A stretch of DNA of 64,000 nucleotides from Mucilaginibacter jinjuensis (GCF_028596025.1 NZ_CP117167.1:1116001-1180000), one strand, 5' to 3'. Shown: positions 15,958-26,185, numbered from the stretch's first letter. The notes: a model not told the origin generated them from the letters alone. Translations and numbers: made by a program.

Positions 15958-18813
15958 ATGGAATGTCCTGTCTTTTGTACGACCCTCAGTATTAAAAAAA
16001 TAATTGGAACGGTGATGATCATGGCCCTGTTGATGGCAAATATGGTTCATGCTCAGGTGGGAAAAAACAATCCGCACATAAACCGGCAAGCCATCAAAAC
16101 GGTCTATCCCACCAAAGACTGGGTGATATCAGACTTTATAGTGACCGATCCAAAGTTTGGAGCCAAAGCCAGGCCGGGCTTCGATAACAGAGCGGCTTTT
16201 CAGGCCGCTATTGATGCAGCTTATAAAAACGGTGGAGGCGTGGTGTACGTACCGGCGGGGCATTATGAATTTCGCAGCACGCAAACTGCCACTAAAAGTG
16301 TAAGAGTGCGCCAGGGCACTGACCAAATCATGAAAGACTTTAAGTATCAATATGTGCTAAACATCCCAACCGGTGTGCAGCTACGCGGTGACTGGGCCGA
16401 TCCCGAATTATATAATGGGAAAGTGCTCGGGACTATTCTTGAAGTACGCACCGGCAAAAATGCACCCAATTACAATGGGACGGTTGAAAGCTGGTGGAAC
16501 GACGCTCAGGCAGGCAATGCACTTCGCACAACCTATACCAGTATAGCAGACCGGTTTATAGATATGAATTCGGGGACGGGCATAACGAACATGTCCATCT
16601 GGTACCCAGAACAGGACATTAACGATGTTAAACCTTATCCGTGGACATTATTTCAGCCAGGCGGTGACTGTGTGACCATTGAGCATGTAACCCTCGTAAA
16701 TGCCTATAACGGTTTCTATTCAGCCCCAAGTGAACTGCACTATGTTTTGAACAGCTATATGACCGCCCTCAGTACTGGAATAGAGGTGCATGTATGCACG
16801 GACATCGGACGGATTGAGCATGTGAAAATAGATCCTGGATACTGGGCTAATTCAGGGCTCCCTGGCTCCCCTGCACTGGCAAAAGTTGCCGGATATACCA
16901 GAGCGAACGGCACAGGGTTCAACATGCACCGCTCGGATTGGGAGTATGTTTCCGCGCTGTCTGTATCCGGTTATAAAACGGGTATGTGGGTAGGTCGGGA
17001 ACCGGGTTTCTCCGATAGCCCTAATGCGCAGTTATACGAAAACCATATCAAGGATTGCGGAACCGGTTTATATATTCAGGCGGTTAATCCCTATGGCTTA
17101 TTGATTTCCAACTCTACATTCGGGGCTGGAAAAGATGGTAAGGCTGTATATTTTTATAACGACTTTAAAACTTCCGTTCAATTTAACGGTGTAGATTTTA
17201 CCGGCCCTGTTGTAAGCGATGGCAGCGATGGGGTTATCGCTTTCGAAAGCTGTGCGTTTAGCGGTTACAGCGATTACGCGCTTAAAGTAAACAACGGGAA
17301 TGTGCTGCTCACCCAAACCGAGTTTAAAAAACCTGACGGGCATGTATTTCTGGGAGCAGATGTCAACACACTTAAATCGGTGAACTCCGGTTATAACGGC
17401 AAGCTGGAAATCAAAAATGACAGCAAGGCCGCCAGGGTTGAGATTAAAAACAACAAGGAGTATTTGTTTGATCCGATCCCTAAAAACCTTATAACAGACA
17501 TTCAAGTACATCCGAAGCCTGCATCAGGTAAAGTGTTTAGAGCCGATTTGCCGAGAGCAACAGGCTTTAACGACGACCGGCCGACGGTAGATATATCTGC
17601 CCGGTTGCAAATGGCACTCAGCGAAGCTAAGGCTGCCGGCGGCGGCACGGTGTATTTGCCTGCGGGAAGATATTTAGTAAATAATCCTATCCAAATTCCT
17701 TCAGGGGTTGAACTAAGGGGCACATGGGATGTACAGCACCATACGCAAAGCGGTGGTGTTGGGATATTTACTACTTATGATGGCGGTGCTGCCGGAGAAA
17801 AGGGCGCTTCGCTGATACAACTCGGGGCTCGCGCCGGTATCAGCGGCTTAACCATCGCACAGTTGAATATAGCAACTGACGGTTTTAGCGCTGATCATCC
17901 CAGGGTAACCCCGTTCCTGATACAGGGACAAGGCCCAGGCGTATATATTGTAAACATAACGGTGGTTGGCGATAAAGGAATAGATCTTGCTTCCTACAAT
18001 ACCAGCGGGCATTATGTTGATTATTTTGCCGGCGTATTGGCCAGAGCAGGCATTTGGGTGGGTGGAGGTGCTATAGGTGGATTTATCCGGAATATGCAGC
18101 TCAACCCGCATTATGGAGCGCGGCTCCCCCAGGGTGGTCAGGGATATCCGGGAGTAGCTTTGACACGTTTCATACAATCCAACTGTAGTGCGCTAAAATT
18201 TGCTGATATCAAAGACCAGACAATATTCAACAATTTCGTTTTCGGGTCATTCTATGGGATACACTTCCTGAAAGATGCCATAACCGGTAAATACCCCGGA
18301 AAAATGACCGTTATCGGTCACGGATCAGATGGATGCTCTTATTCTTTATTTGTAGAAGATGCCGATAAAAACACCAAAATAATCGCTGTCAATTCCGAAC
18401 TGGTTACCACAAAAACAGCAGAGCCGGTAAGGTCATATGTTTTGATGGGAGGTGAAACGAACAACGGTAAAATTGACCCCAATGCTCAACTTGTTCTGTA
18501 TAACAGCGCATTTTGGGGAAGCCCCACCACAGGAGCCATTATCAACGGCGGTACGGTGCGTTTCCAGCAGGCCAACTTCACACAGTCCGGCATGCCCGGC
18601 ATAGACAATAGAGGTGGAAGTGTACACGTTTATACTTCTTACTTCTCGCGCCCGATGACAGGTGAAGCTGCTGGTGATAATGTGTACGCGAAGCTGCGCA
18701 CGAGTCGTGTTTCAACCGAACTTACCAACAATTATTATATCTCCGGGTTCAGGGCAGATAATGCGAAATCGGGTAAGATCTATGGTTCTGATATTATTTT
18801 CGGTAAGCAGTAG
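15958..18813 (+). CDS. Secreted two-domain beta-helix protein, pectate-lyase-3-like
   Basis: A large secreted protein of about 950 residues. The start taken (15958) gives a normal signal peptide, IIGTVMIMALLMANMVHAQ; an upstream ATG at 15853 would put 35 extra residues before it. Two pectate-lyase-3-type beta-helix domains are visible, each opening with the same plan: DNRAAFQAAIDAAYKNGGG-VVYVPAGHY near residue 75, and SARLQMALSEAKAAGGG-TVYLPAGRY near residue 550. Between and after them lie repeats of short beta strands (NGTVRF, NNGNVLLTQ). Such proteins bind or cleave polysaccharides such as pectin. No catalytic residues could be assigned. There is no adjacent SusC/SusD pair. Confidence 0.82.
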   Translation: MECPVFCTTLSIKKIIGTVMIMALLMANMVHAQVGKNNPHINRQAIKTVYPTKDWVISDFIVTDPKFGAKARPGFDNRAAFQAAIDAAYKNGGGVVYVPAGHYEFRSTQTATKSVRVRQGTDQIMKDFKYQYVLNIPTGVQLRGDWADPELYNGKVLGTILEVRTGKNAPNYNGTVESWWNDAQAGNALRTTYTSIADRFIDMNSGTGITNMSIWYPEQDINDVKPYPWTLFQPGGDCVTIEHVTLVNAYNGFYSAPSELHYVLNSYMTALSTGIEVHVCTDIGRIEHVKIDPGYWANSGLPGSPALAKVAGYTRANGTGFNMHRSDWEYVSALSVSGYKTGMWVGREPGFSDSPNAQLYENHIKDCGTGLYIQAVNPYGLLISNSTFGAGKDGKAVYFYNDFKTSVQFNGVDFTGPVVSDGSDGVIAFESCAFSGYSDYALKVNNGNVLLTQTEFKKPDGHVFLGADVNTLKSVNSGYNGKLEIKNDSKAARVEIKNNKEYLFDPIPKNLITDIQVHPKPASGKVFRADLPRATGFNDDRPTVDISARLQMALSEAKAAGGGTVYLPAGRYLVNNPIQIPSGVELRGTWDVQHHTQSGGVGIFTTYDGGAAGEKGASLIQLGARAGISGLTIAQLNIATDGFSADHPRVTPFLIQGQGPGVYIVNITVVGDKGIDLASYNTSGHYVDYFAGVLARAGIWVGGGAIGGFIRNMQLNPHYGARLPQGGQGYPGVALTRFIQSNCSALKFADIKDQTIFNNFVFGSFYGIHFLKDAITGKYPGKMTVIGHGSDGCSYSLFVEDADKNTKIIAVNSELVTTKTAEPVRSYVLMGGETNNGKIDPNAQLVLYNSAFWGSPTTGAIINGGTVRFQQANFTQSGMPGIDNRGGSVHVYTSYFSRPMTGEAAGDNVYAKLRTSRVSTELTNNYYISGFRADNAKSGKIYGSDIIFGKQ

Positions 18814-19635
18814 TACATTTATTGCACTGAACCATTATTACCCAAACAGACTGACAATTGCTAGTCTAATGCAACGTATTATTATGAGAACATGCCTGGC
18901 ATCAGCAATAGCTACATTGGCCATATTAACGGCTCAAAATACCGTTTGTACGAAAGCATGAAGAAATGACGGGCTTTATTAATGCCTTATATAGTAACTA
19001 TGATAGATTCGCCAAATGTCCGGCCTCAAACACCGCAGCGTGGAAGATTCTGTAATTAACCCGCTAAAAAAACCTATCAGGCGCTCTACGCCAATAAAGG
19101 GGTCAGGAAAAGACCGCCGAGGATTATATAATCAGCAATCGAAATTGTAAATATAGGATCGGCTGAAGGCAACGAACCGAACTTGAAAAATACTGAGGCA
19201 AAAGCTACAGCAAGATCGCCCTCGACTTGTTCATTAGCGAACAGGCGCTGCGAAGTCATGTTAAAAATTTTACAACAGATATTGGCGGTCAACAGCATGG
19301 CGAAATTATAGAATGACCGATGCGAACCATAGATCAAGTAAAATCCCCTCGTTTGCGGTATTGACAAGCCTGGCCATTGCCCGTAAATTGCCTTGTATTT
19401 CCCGATCATGAAAAAAACTATATCTGCCGTACTAAATGCGTCAGGTAGTTCCGGATGCAAAAAGAATAGTAATCTTCTGGTGCGGGATTATGATCCGGCA
19501 AATTTGCCGCCCCCTGTATTAATCGCTTCCCGTTCAGAACCAGTAATATAGACAGGATACTTGTTCGCTTGGTGAGGTATCAGGAGGGCGGCTGTTGTAA
19601 TTGTAAGCGTAATTTGTCTAATCTTTAGATTCGGT
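18814..19635. other. Decayed intergenic DNA
   Basis: Short signal-peptide-like pieces occur on the plus strand (MRTCLASAIATLAIL near 18889, and MKKTISAVLNASGSSGCKK near 19409), each followed by stops. They look like starts of secreted or lipoproteins whose bodies have decayed. A 124-codon minus-strand frame (19086-19460) is antisense to these and is not called. Confidence 0.4.
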
Positions 19636-20181
19636 GTGAACTATATGGATATCAGGAATATTAATTCAGTCGGCATATCCGACTTACATGAACAGACGGT
19701 GGGTTGGTATATTGGAAACTATATTTTAAACCCAAATTCAGGCAATTCACCGATGCCATACGTCGGCGGGGCGGGCAGTATATTTGTTTATTTCTACCGC
19801 GGTGGGGACAGGCAAATGTACAGCGTCCTTTACCAAAAGAGCATCTTGCCAAAACAACCTAATTTGCTGGAAAAGCACGGACCTTATCAGACTGGGGACT
19901 TGACTTTACGTCCTGTAGGGTGGGCCACCGTTAATGGAGATTCACATTGCGAGTTCTTTTTGCCGGAGGCAGATATCTTACCGGGGGCATATATTCGTTC
20001 CAAACCCGGTAAATTGGCTGATATCTATTACCTGGCCAATCAAAAAACGTTATATTACTATCACACCAGCTGGTGTGTTGAATATGTGAATAAAGTTACA
20101 AGCGATATACTTTCGTCTGCCGAGATAAAACTGTTAAAACAATACATCAGCAGTAAGACTACGCAGGTTAGATTATGCTGA
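19636..20181 (+). CDS. Hypothetical protein, 181 residues
   Basis: An uninterrupted frame with believable amino-acid use: NYMDIRNINSVGISDLHEQTVGW, a Gly-rich segment YVGGAGSIFVYFYRGGD, and a later SHCEFFLPEADILPGAYIRSKP. It has no signal peptide, membrane helix or motif that I recognise. It seems rich in beta structure with two cysteines near residues 115 and 143. It is isolated, with decayed DNA on both sides, and may be a young or orphan gene. Confidence 0.55.
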   Translation: MNYMDIRNINSVGISDLHEQTVGWYIGNYILNPNSGNSPMPYVGGAGSIFVYFYRGGDRQMYSVLYQKSILPKQPNLLEKHGPYQTGDLTLRPVGWATVNGDSHCEFFLPEADILPGAYIRSKPGKLADIYYLANQKTLYYYHTSWCVEYVNKVTSDILSSAEIKLLKQYISSKTTQVRLC

Positions 20182-20863
20182 GGGCAGCATCCCTGTCCCG
20201 TTTTACGGAAGCCAAGCGCCCGGCGACCTCAGTTGAATGATTATTTCATTCCTTCATCATAAAAAGCCTGAATATCACACGGTACCTCCATTCCGGTCTG
20301 GTCATGAATATAAACCAACTCTCATTCAATATTTAAAGCCGCTCGCCATTTAATACGAATAGCCCGGTTTTGTCCAGGCTATTCCATTAATTAAGGGGCA
20401 GGGATCAAACGATTTTATCCAGCACATATTTATACAATGTTCTGGGATTCGTTTAAGCATCAATATTGACACAAGATACATCTATAATCGAAGATTCCAA
20501 TATCAAACTGACCACTTTATCATTTTTCAAAAAGATATTATCAGACCCGGCTGTCACCGCGCAATGATCTACATGTTGCCTGTCTATCGACCGTCGTGCC
20601 TGTATAATTCTCTGGCAAAGGGGGTATAGATATATCATAAAAGCAAAAAGCTCAAAGTACTGGTTACTGAAACACCGGTCTAACGTAATGCTCCTACCTG
20701 CCGGGGCGTGATTTGATCAGCCATCCCGGCACCGTTGGTGTGGCGTGAAGCACTGGCAGGCGGTGCAGATGTATAATCAAAAAACAGCAAACGACTATTG
20801 ACACAAATCCGGAGCGCAGACAATGACCCGGCTCATGACCGCACCCAACAAAATGGTGATATA
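20182..20863. other. Intergenic, no supported gene
   Basis: Only short frames are present, for example 20453-20638 on the minus strand. The minus strand continues past the decayed gene at 20864 with many stops. Confidence 0.4.
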
Positions 20864-21720
20864 TTATTCAGTGGCGTCCGTACGCGGAAGGCATAACGTT
20901 CCAAAATACGAATTAGTATACCCTTTTTGCAGGATATCGGGCCAATCTTGATAATTCGTGTCCGGCTTCGGCAGGTTTAAATAAACCGCCGCAGTCAGGT
21001 CCAGGTACTGCCGTACCATCGTCGCCTCATCGGCCCGAACCTCTTCACTGAAAACGATGAGAGCCTCACTCAGCACATATTTTTTGCCCCCTTCTAACGG
21101 CTTATTATTTAAAGTAGGCGGCAGGGAAAAACCGCTCTCGGGCCAGATTCCGCCCACAGTTCGGATGTTTCCGTATCCTGATTATAATCTGCCAGCGCTG
21201 TTAGGTTCTGCAGATACAGCACCGATCCAGCCTTTGGCCTTGTCAAAGTAAAATATAAATGCCCGGACCAGGTGCCGAGTTGGTTAACTTTGATTTCGCC
21301 TTCCACCAAAAGATCACTGCCTTTCGTACCAAGTACTACAATGTCCCGCGGCCAGAAAGGAAATAATAGCGGCGCGTCTGGTGTTAGCGATGTGGTCAAA
21401 CGCAGAACTGGGTTATCTACCGAAGGAAGGGTCACGTATGCTTCATAGGCATCTCATAGGCCCCAATCAGGGAACTGATCATGAAATTGATCTGGCCGGG
21501 TTTCTCTGTTATTTTTGGGCTTGCAGATGGTCATTTGGTGAATAAGCCAACCGGAAAGCGATCCGATGGCCTTTCGCCATATAGCTACCAGCCAGCAACT
21601 GTCCCCGGTTATGTGAACTTTAAAAGATTAGCTAGCGGTTTGTTGCTCAATGATAGCGGTCAGGTTGGGGGCATTCAAATTGGAATTGGCTGTCAATAGC
21701 CATGCTGAGGTTGCATTCAT
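20864..21720 (-). pseudogene. Decayed gene, unknown function, with two stops and a frameshift
   Basis: Reading the minus strand from the ATG at 21718-21720 gives one protein through two in-frame stops, after NLTAIIEQQTAS and after FHDQFPDWGL. It continues as DAYEAYVTLPSVDNPVLRL and LLFPFWPRDIVVLG, then shifts frame near 21150 into ESGFSLPPTLNN and ends in YLNLPKPDTNYQDWPDILQKG at 20864. The whole is about 285 residues without a signal peptide. I do not recognise the family. The loss of frame in three places shows a broken gene, unless there are sequencing errors. Confidence 0.6.
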
Positions 21721-22108
21721 TGTAATAAAAAATTAATGTCCAACAAAAACTTATTACACCGAGAACGTCGGCTAGCGCCATAAAAATCGTAGCAACATCA
21801 CCTATAGTTGTAAGATTTGTTTTTTTGTTTTTTGATAACAATTACTTAATCACTACTATAATACCAATCATTATTACCTGACCCTGAGTTTACGGCATTT
21901 ATCAAATGATCAGCGATTTAGGAAATATGTGAGATTAGGATCAAACGCAATACTGGAATTCTATTGAGCATTAGTATTAAAACCCCAAGGTGCCAAATAA
22001 TCCCATCTTTCAGCAAACCGTACAACAGGACCATGCAGCACCAATTGGAATTTCAGTTGATGCTGCATGGTAAATTGCGGCGAATTGCGTAATTTCGGCC
22101 TTTTAAGC
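21721..22108. other. Intergenic, no supported gene
   Basis: AT-rich DNA lies between the decayed gene and the reductase gene. It probably holds the promoter of the latter. A short minus-strand frame (21647-21841) overlaps the start of the decayed gene and is not called. Confidence 0.4.
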
Positions 22109-22765
22109 ATGGCAAAAAGAGTGTTGATATTGGGCGCAACGGGCAGGACGGGACAACATGCTATAGCGATGGCGCTAGCGAAAAATTACCAGGTTGTTGC
22201 CCTGGTGAGGAACCCGGGCAAGCTTGGCGCCAAAGAGGGGCTTACCATCATCGAAGGCAGTCCTACGAACATTAGTGATGTCCGTAAGGCCATAAAAGGG
22301 TGCGACGCAGTGCTGAGTTTATTAAGCCCATTAAACCGTAGCGAAGCTATTTCCCTTCGGAAAATCGATCGTCCGCAGGTGTTGAAAAGCAGCATCCGAA
22401 ATGTGTTACAGGTCATGCCCAATTTCGGTGTAAAACGGATCATAGTTCTGTCCACGGTAGGTGCCGGCGATTCTTGGCAATATGCACCCTGGTATGTCAA
22501 ACTCTTAGTAAGGCTCACTAATTTCAAAGTGATCTTTAACGATCATAATGCGCAGGAAGAACTTATCCGCCTATCCGGAACCAACTGGACGATTGTCCGG
22601 CCGGTCGGGTTAAATGAGAATAGGGCGGCTGGCGACGTGGTGGTCAGCTACAATCGTACGCCTAAGCCATTTCAGATGAGCCGTCAGGTGCTGGCCAAAT
22701 TCGTCATCGAAGAATTATACAGTGACACCTACGTGCATAAAGCACCAATGCTGGCTGAAAAATAG
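22109..22765 (+). CDS. NAD(P)-binding Rossmann protein (atypical SDR, NmrA/BVR-like)
   Basis: A 218-residue protein starting MAKRVLILGATGRTGQH, a GATGxTG dinucleotide-binding loop on the first beta strand. Later segments (GCDAVLSLLSP, VKRIIVLSTVGAGDS, TNWTIVRPVGL) fit NAD(P)-binding proteins of the NmrA/biliverdin-reductase-like group that act as redox sensors or reductases. The ATG at 22109 is chosen because the fold begins there; 14 further residues upstream have no likeness. No partner gene is nearby. Confidence 0.82.
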   Translation: MAKRVLILGATGRTGQHAIAMALAKNYQVVALVRNPGKLGAKEGLTIIEGSPTNISDVRKAIKGCDAVLSLLSPLNRSEAISLRKIDRPQVLKSSIRNVLQVMPNFGVKRIIVLSTVGAGDSWQYAPWYVKLLVRLTNFKVIFNDHNAQEELIRLSGTNWTIVRPVGLNENRAAGDVVVSYNRTPKPFQMSRQVLAKFVIEELYSDTYVHKAPMLAEK

Positions 22766-23724
22766 CATCGTAAAACCCGGAACCTTTCCGATTCCGACGA
22801 CGTGCGTCTGCATCTATTTTCAGGATTAAGTTCAGGCCGACAATCAGCTTAAATTGTATTATGGCCATGATATTGAGTTTAGGGACACCACATTATACCT
22901 GTCGCGGAGGTTAGGGTAGTCTATGCTGAGACAGGAATGCTTACCGATATCCCGGCAATAACAGCAACCAGTAGAAACAACCCGACTTAATGCCTACTGA
23001 TTTCCACCGGTGACAGATTCAATGCTTGGATATCCCGGACTACTTTGCCAGTCGCACTTCCAGGTTTGCTTAACACCCAGTCCGAGTTCTTATGCTTGTT
23101 AGTTTACAGGTGGTCAATGACTTTTCGCTGAATTTGATTGATCGCCAAAAATAACGCAGGTATTTTTCCGGCTGTGTTCCTTGTTCCATAAATGAGTAAG
23201 ACTGGAAAGGTTGCTGTGAATGCTGGGGGAAAGCGAAACCACTGAATTGACTTTCTTTTAATGAGCACGAGGAATAGTTATAACATGAATTTAAAATCAA
23301 AAGAGCGTTAACTGAAAATGTTAGTTATATAAAAGTGAACCATTGCAATTTATACGGCAGAAGGTTTAGGAGGCATTTTGGAACGTTTGATAATCGGACA
23401 TTACTCTGGGTACTAACCACTACGGTCAAGGGCATGTCAAAAAAAGCATCATTCTTTTTTAGGCCTAAGTTCCTATTAATCAAGTCGTTGTGTAAATATA
23501 ACTGACTGCAAAGGTGAGATTACGGGAAGAACCATAGGCGGGCGTTCTTTCGTCCGTCGGTGGTGTAGGTTGATTGGGTGGGGAATTAAAATCTGCTGTA
23601 ATTTGACCTGGTAACTTAATTCAAATACTTGGATATTTAGTTTCATTTACTGTAATTTTGCGTATCACAGGGCTACTATGGTGCGGTTCTCCCGAAATCC
23701 TTAAAAAAATTAAACGGCTGTTGT
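22766..23724. other. Gene-free stretch
   Basis: Nothing supported in about 960 bases. A 76-codon minus frame (23070-23300) has no motif. The last 100 bases probably hold the promoter for the small gene at 23725. Confidence 0.4.
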
Positions 23725-23940
23725 ATGACGGATCATGTTACACCTAAAAATGAACGAACTCAAAACGCAGGCTCAATGCTGATGAATTTGCCTGAAAACG
23801 AATTGCCCGTATTTAAGAAAAAAGTATGGTGTAGGCCGGAAATAGTGCTGATCAGCGGGGGAAACATTCTTAGTTCGCCATCTACGTTTTTTACTGAAAC
23901 AACTTTCTTTTTTCATACAGGCCGTATGGGGCATAGTTAA
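23725..23940 (+). CDS. Small precursor-like peptide with W-x-x-P-E-I motif
   Basis: A 71-residue protein with a polar N-terminal half and a core KKKVWCRPEIVLISGGNIL followed by a Ser/Thr/Phe-rich tail, SPSTFFTETTFFFHTGRMGHS. Short Bacteroidetes proteins with a KxWxxPEIxxIS core and a variable Gly/Ser/Thr-rich tail are often seen as precursor-like peptides. Whether this one is processed is unknown. No obvious modification enzyme, peptidase or export gene is next to it. The conserved-looking core makes it more likely to be real than its length alone suggests. Confidence 0.5.
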   Translation: MTDHVTPKNERTQNAGSMLMNLPENELPVFKKKVWCRPEIVLISGGNILSSPSTFFTETTFFFHTGRMGHS

Positions 23941-24493
23941 AAGCGACCTGTCCATTTGCCTAAATAGGACTCGCCTGATATTTATTTTAGTGATAGATCA
24001 CGGGAACGTTCATGGAAATTACAAATTTGATGAGAGTTGTTATTATTATAAATGGTCAAGTTTAAACCGTCTGCTAGGCTAACGAAGGGCGAGGATTGAC
24101 CCAATCACGCCCGTAAACAGGTCTTTTTGAAAATTAAAGATTGTACCGATACAGTTCTCAGCAAAATCCGCTCAGAAGTTATAGTAAATCAAGACAATCA
24201 TTTAGTTATCAGCTTTTCTAAAGCAACATTCACCCGCATGGAACGTCATTTTTTAGAAACGTTTAGCTTTTGGCAACCTTTCGGTAAGAAGTGTCTTTTC
24301 CGGCTCATTTAAACAATCCGCCCCATTTTCCGTGAAATGCCTGGAATTATCTTTCAATATTAGCATAGAAGGTTTCCCAAAAGTCTGTCAAAAATCGATA
24401 AATTTATATCCGCCCCGATCCGGCTTCCTCAATACAATTGCATGAACTCACCTCATGGGAGTAAGATATCTGAGCAAATGCGATCTATTCGGG
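23941..24493. other. Intergenic, no supported gene
   Basis: A 61-codon plus frame from 24127 is open but starts TTG and shows no motif. Nothing else is seen. Confidence 0.4.
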
Positions 24494-24946
24494 TTATGTA
24501 GCTGAACGATCCTGAAGCTGTTGATATAGCTCGAGCGCACTTCGCTCTACCCAGTTGTGTGCGAGTTTCCCGTCCCTAATTTCCCATATTGCCGTGCCGG
24601 TAAAACTGATTGGCTGGCCGGCAGCGGGCAGATTGAATATGCCATAATTCAGTCCGCTGAAAATCCATCTGGACACGACCCTCGTCCCGTCTTGGCTTTC
24701 GAATATCTCAAGATTTTCCAGATTGCTCTCCCGGACAACGCTAAGTAATGAGGCCACCCACAGTTTGAAATTTTCACGGCCTTGGATTTCAGATCCGGCA
24801 TTGGTGATGATAAAGTCATCGGTCATCAATTCGTCTATTAAATCGATGTGATAAGGCGCACTCCATACATGGTCCCAGAAATATAAGACTTTGTCTATGG
24901 AAGACATGGCGGCCAATTCCCCTTGTCGTAGAAGACTAGTTTTCAT
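24494..24946 (-). CDS. SnoaL-like / NTF2-fold protein
   Basis: A 150-residue protein with the SnoaL-like pattern: an N-terminal helix (DKVLYFWDHVWSAPYHIDLIDELMTDDFII), then GRENFKLWVASLL and a late AIWEIRDGKLAHNWVERS. Such small cone-shaped barrels act as cyclases, isomerases or ligand carriers. The gene starts two bases after the stop of the ArsR gene, so it is the second gene of that operon and its level is presumably set by the regulator. The first Met is kept because it fits this spacing. The substrate is unknown. Confidence 0.82.
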   Translation of the reverse strand: MKTSLLRQGELAAMSSIDKVLYFWDHVWSAPYHIDLIDELMTDDFIITNAGSEIQGRENFKLWVASLLSVVRESNLENLEIFESQDGTRVVSRWIFSGLNYGIFNLPAAGQPISFTGTAIWEIRDGKLAHNWVERSALELYQQLQDRSAT

Positions 24947-24948
24947 GG

Positions 24949-25245
24949 TTAAATATGTTTGTTTAAACAGGTTAAAAATTCGGCTATTAAGTCATCGTTC
25001 CGCTTATAGTACACCCATTGACCCTTCTTTTCGGAGCTCAGTATCCCGGCTTTTTGAAGTACCATTAAATGTTCTGATATGGTAGATACCGGCAGGTTCC
25101 CAACCTTTTGCATCTGACCCACGCAAACACCCGTGCTGAGTGGTTCCTGCTGATCGGGGAAATAATCCTCGGGTGCTTGTAACCACTTCAATATTTGCAG
25201 GCGCGTTGGATTACCCAGCGCCTTTATAATGTTTAAAATTTCCAT
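24949..25245 (-). CDS. ArsR-family transcriptional regulator
   Basis: A 98-residue winged helix-turn-helix repressor. It begins MEILNIIKALGNPTRLQILKWL, the standard ArsR opening, and carries the recognition region LPVSTISEHLMVLQKAGILSSEKKGQWVYYK. One Cys (GVCVGQ) is present but the usual metal-binding CxC pair is not, so it may sense something other than a metal. The start is set at 25243-25245; a frame 42 residues longer reads back through the promoter. A dyad covering its own promoter (25255-25303) suggests autorepression together with the SnoaL gene. Confidence 0.88.
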   Translation of the reverse strand: MEILNIIKALGNPTRLQILKWLQAPEDYFPDQQEPLSTGVCVGQMQKVGNLPVSTISEHLMVLQKAGILSSEKKGQWVYYKRNDDLIAEFLTCLNKHI

Positions 25246-25254
25246 GCGGCAAAT

Positions 25255-25303
25255 ATATTCCGGGAAAATCCGAAATAATAAAATTTGGACCTGTCCGGAA
25301 TAT
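25255..25303 (-). promoter_or_regulatory. Promoter and operator-like dyad of the ArsR operon
   Basis: ATATTCCGG (25255-25263) and CCGGAATAT (25295-25303) are perfect inverted arms, with smaller imperfect TCC/GGA arms inside. On the minus strand the arm nearest the gene runs into TATATTTG, an exact TAnnTTTG -7 element only a few bases before the ATG. Transcription would then start at or next to the start codon, giving a leaderless or near-leaderless mRNA. Binding by ArsR is inferred. Confidence 0.5.
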
Positions 25304-25371
25304 TTTGATATTGAAATGACCATGCCGGGCCCATGAGGTAAGATGCCCGGTTTAATTATCGCCGGTTCCAA

Positions 25372-26124
25372 TCAATTGGTAGCGCCACCATTAACCAGTA
25401 AATGCTGACCGTTAACGAAAGAAGAGAGGTCGCTGGCAAAGAACTCCGCCACATTGGCTACATCTTCTACTTCAGCCAGACGGCCCATGGGACAGCTGTC
25501 CAGCAGTTGCTGTCGCAGGCGTGGATAAGAACCTTCTTCAGCGAAGATTCCCGAGTGATCAACGGCAAACGGAATGATCGAATTCACGGTTACGCCGCGA
25601 TGGCCGATCTCTTTGGAAAGAATGTCCACCAGGTAACGAGGCGTAGTTTTGCTGCCGCCGTAAACCGCCATGCCGGGTACCGGGAATGAAGTAGTGGAAG
25701 ACGCAATGTAAATAATACGTCCATTATCTTCGATCTGTTTGGCTGCTTGCTGCAGTGTAAAGTAGGTGCCCTTGGTATTGATGGCGAACAGGCGGTCGAA
25801 CTGTTCTTCAGTAAAGTCAGTTACCGGGGTTTCCACCATCTCTATACCGGCATTGGCCACCACGATGTCGATCTTGCCAAAAGCTTCCTTAGCGGCCGCA
25901 AACAGCTTTTCGATCTCGGCTACTTTGCTGACATCGGCCTGTACGGCGATCACGCGGGCGCCCATCGCTTTTATATTGCTGACCACTTCATCGGCCGACG
26001 CTTTATCACGGGAGTAATTGATCACCACGGCTGCCCCTAAAGCGGCATAACGTTCTGCGATAGCTTTACCTAATCCTCTTGCTGAGCCGGTTATAACGGC
26101 TACTTTGTTATTTAATGTGTTCAT
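25372..26124 (-). CDS. Short-chain dehydrogenase/reductase (SDR)
   Basis: A 250-residue classical SDR. It has the cofactor loop TGSARGLGKAIAE near residue 12, the NAG strand VVANAGIE, the active-site serine in IIYIASSTTSF and the YGGSK catalytic Tyr-Lys pair, and ends with VNGQHLLVNGGATN. It is close to FabG-type 3-oxoacyl reductases in build, but the substrate cannot be told. It is followed by the ArsR gene after about 125 bases and preceded by another SDR gene 61 bases upstream on the same strand, so both may be cotranscribed. Confidence 0.88.
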   Translation of the reverse strand: MNTLNNKVAVITGSARGLGKAIAERYAALGAAVVINYSRDKASADEVVSNIKAMGARVIAVQADVSKVAEIEKLFAAAKEAFGKIDIVVANAGIEMVETPVTDFTEEQFDRLFAINTKGTYFTLQQAAKQIEDNGRIIYIASSTTSFPVPGMAVYGGSKTTPRYLVDILSKEIGHRGVTVNSIIPFAVDHSGIFAEEGSYPRLRQQLLDSCPMGRLAEVEDVANVAEFFASDLSSFVNGQHLLVNGGATN

Positions 26125-26185
26125 AATTGAAAAATTTAAAGTGTTTTCGGTTTTGTTGATTGATAATGATTTGATGAATTGCTGA

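Noticed and set aside
19086..19460. 124-codon minus-strand frame
   Set aside because: Lies antisense to decayed plus-strand lipoprotein starts, and has no family likeness.
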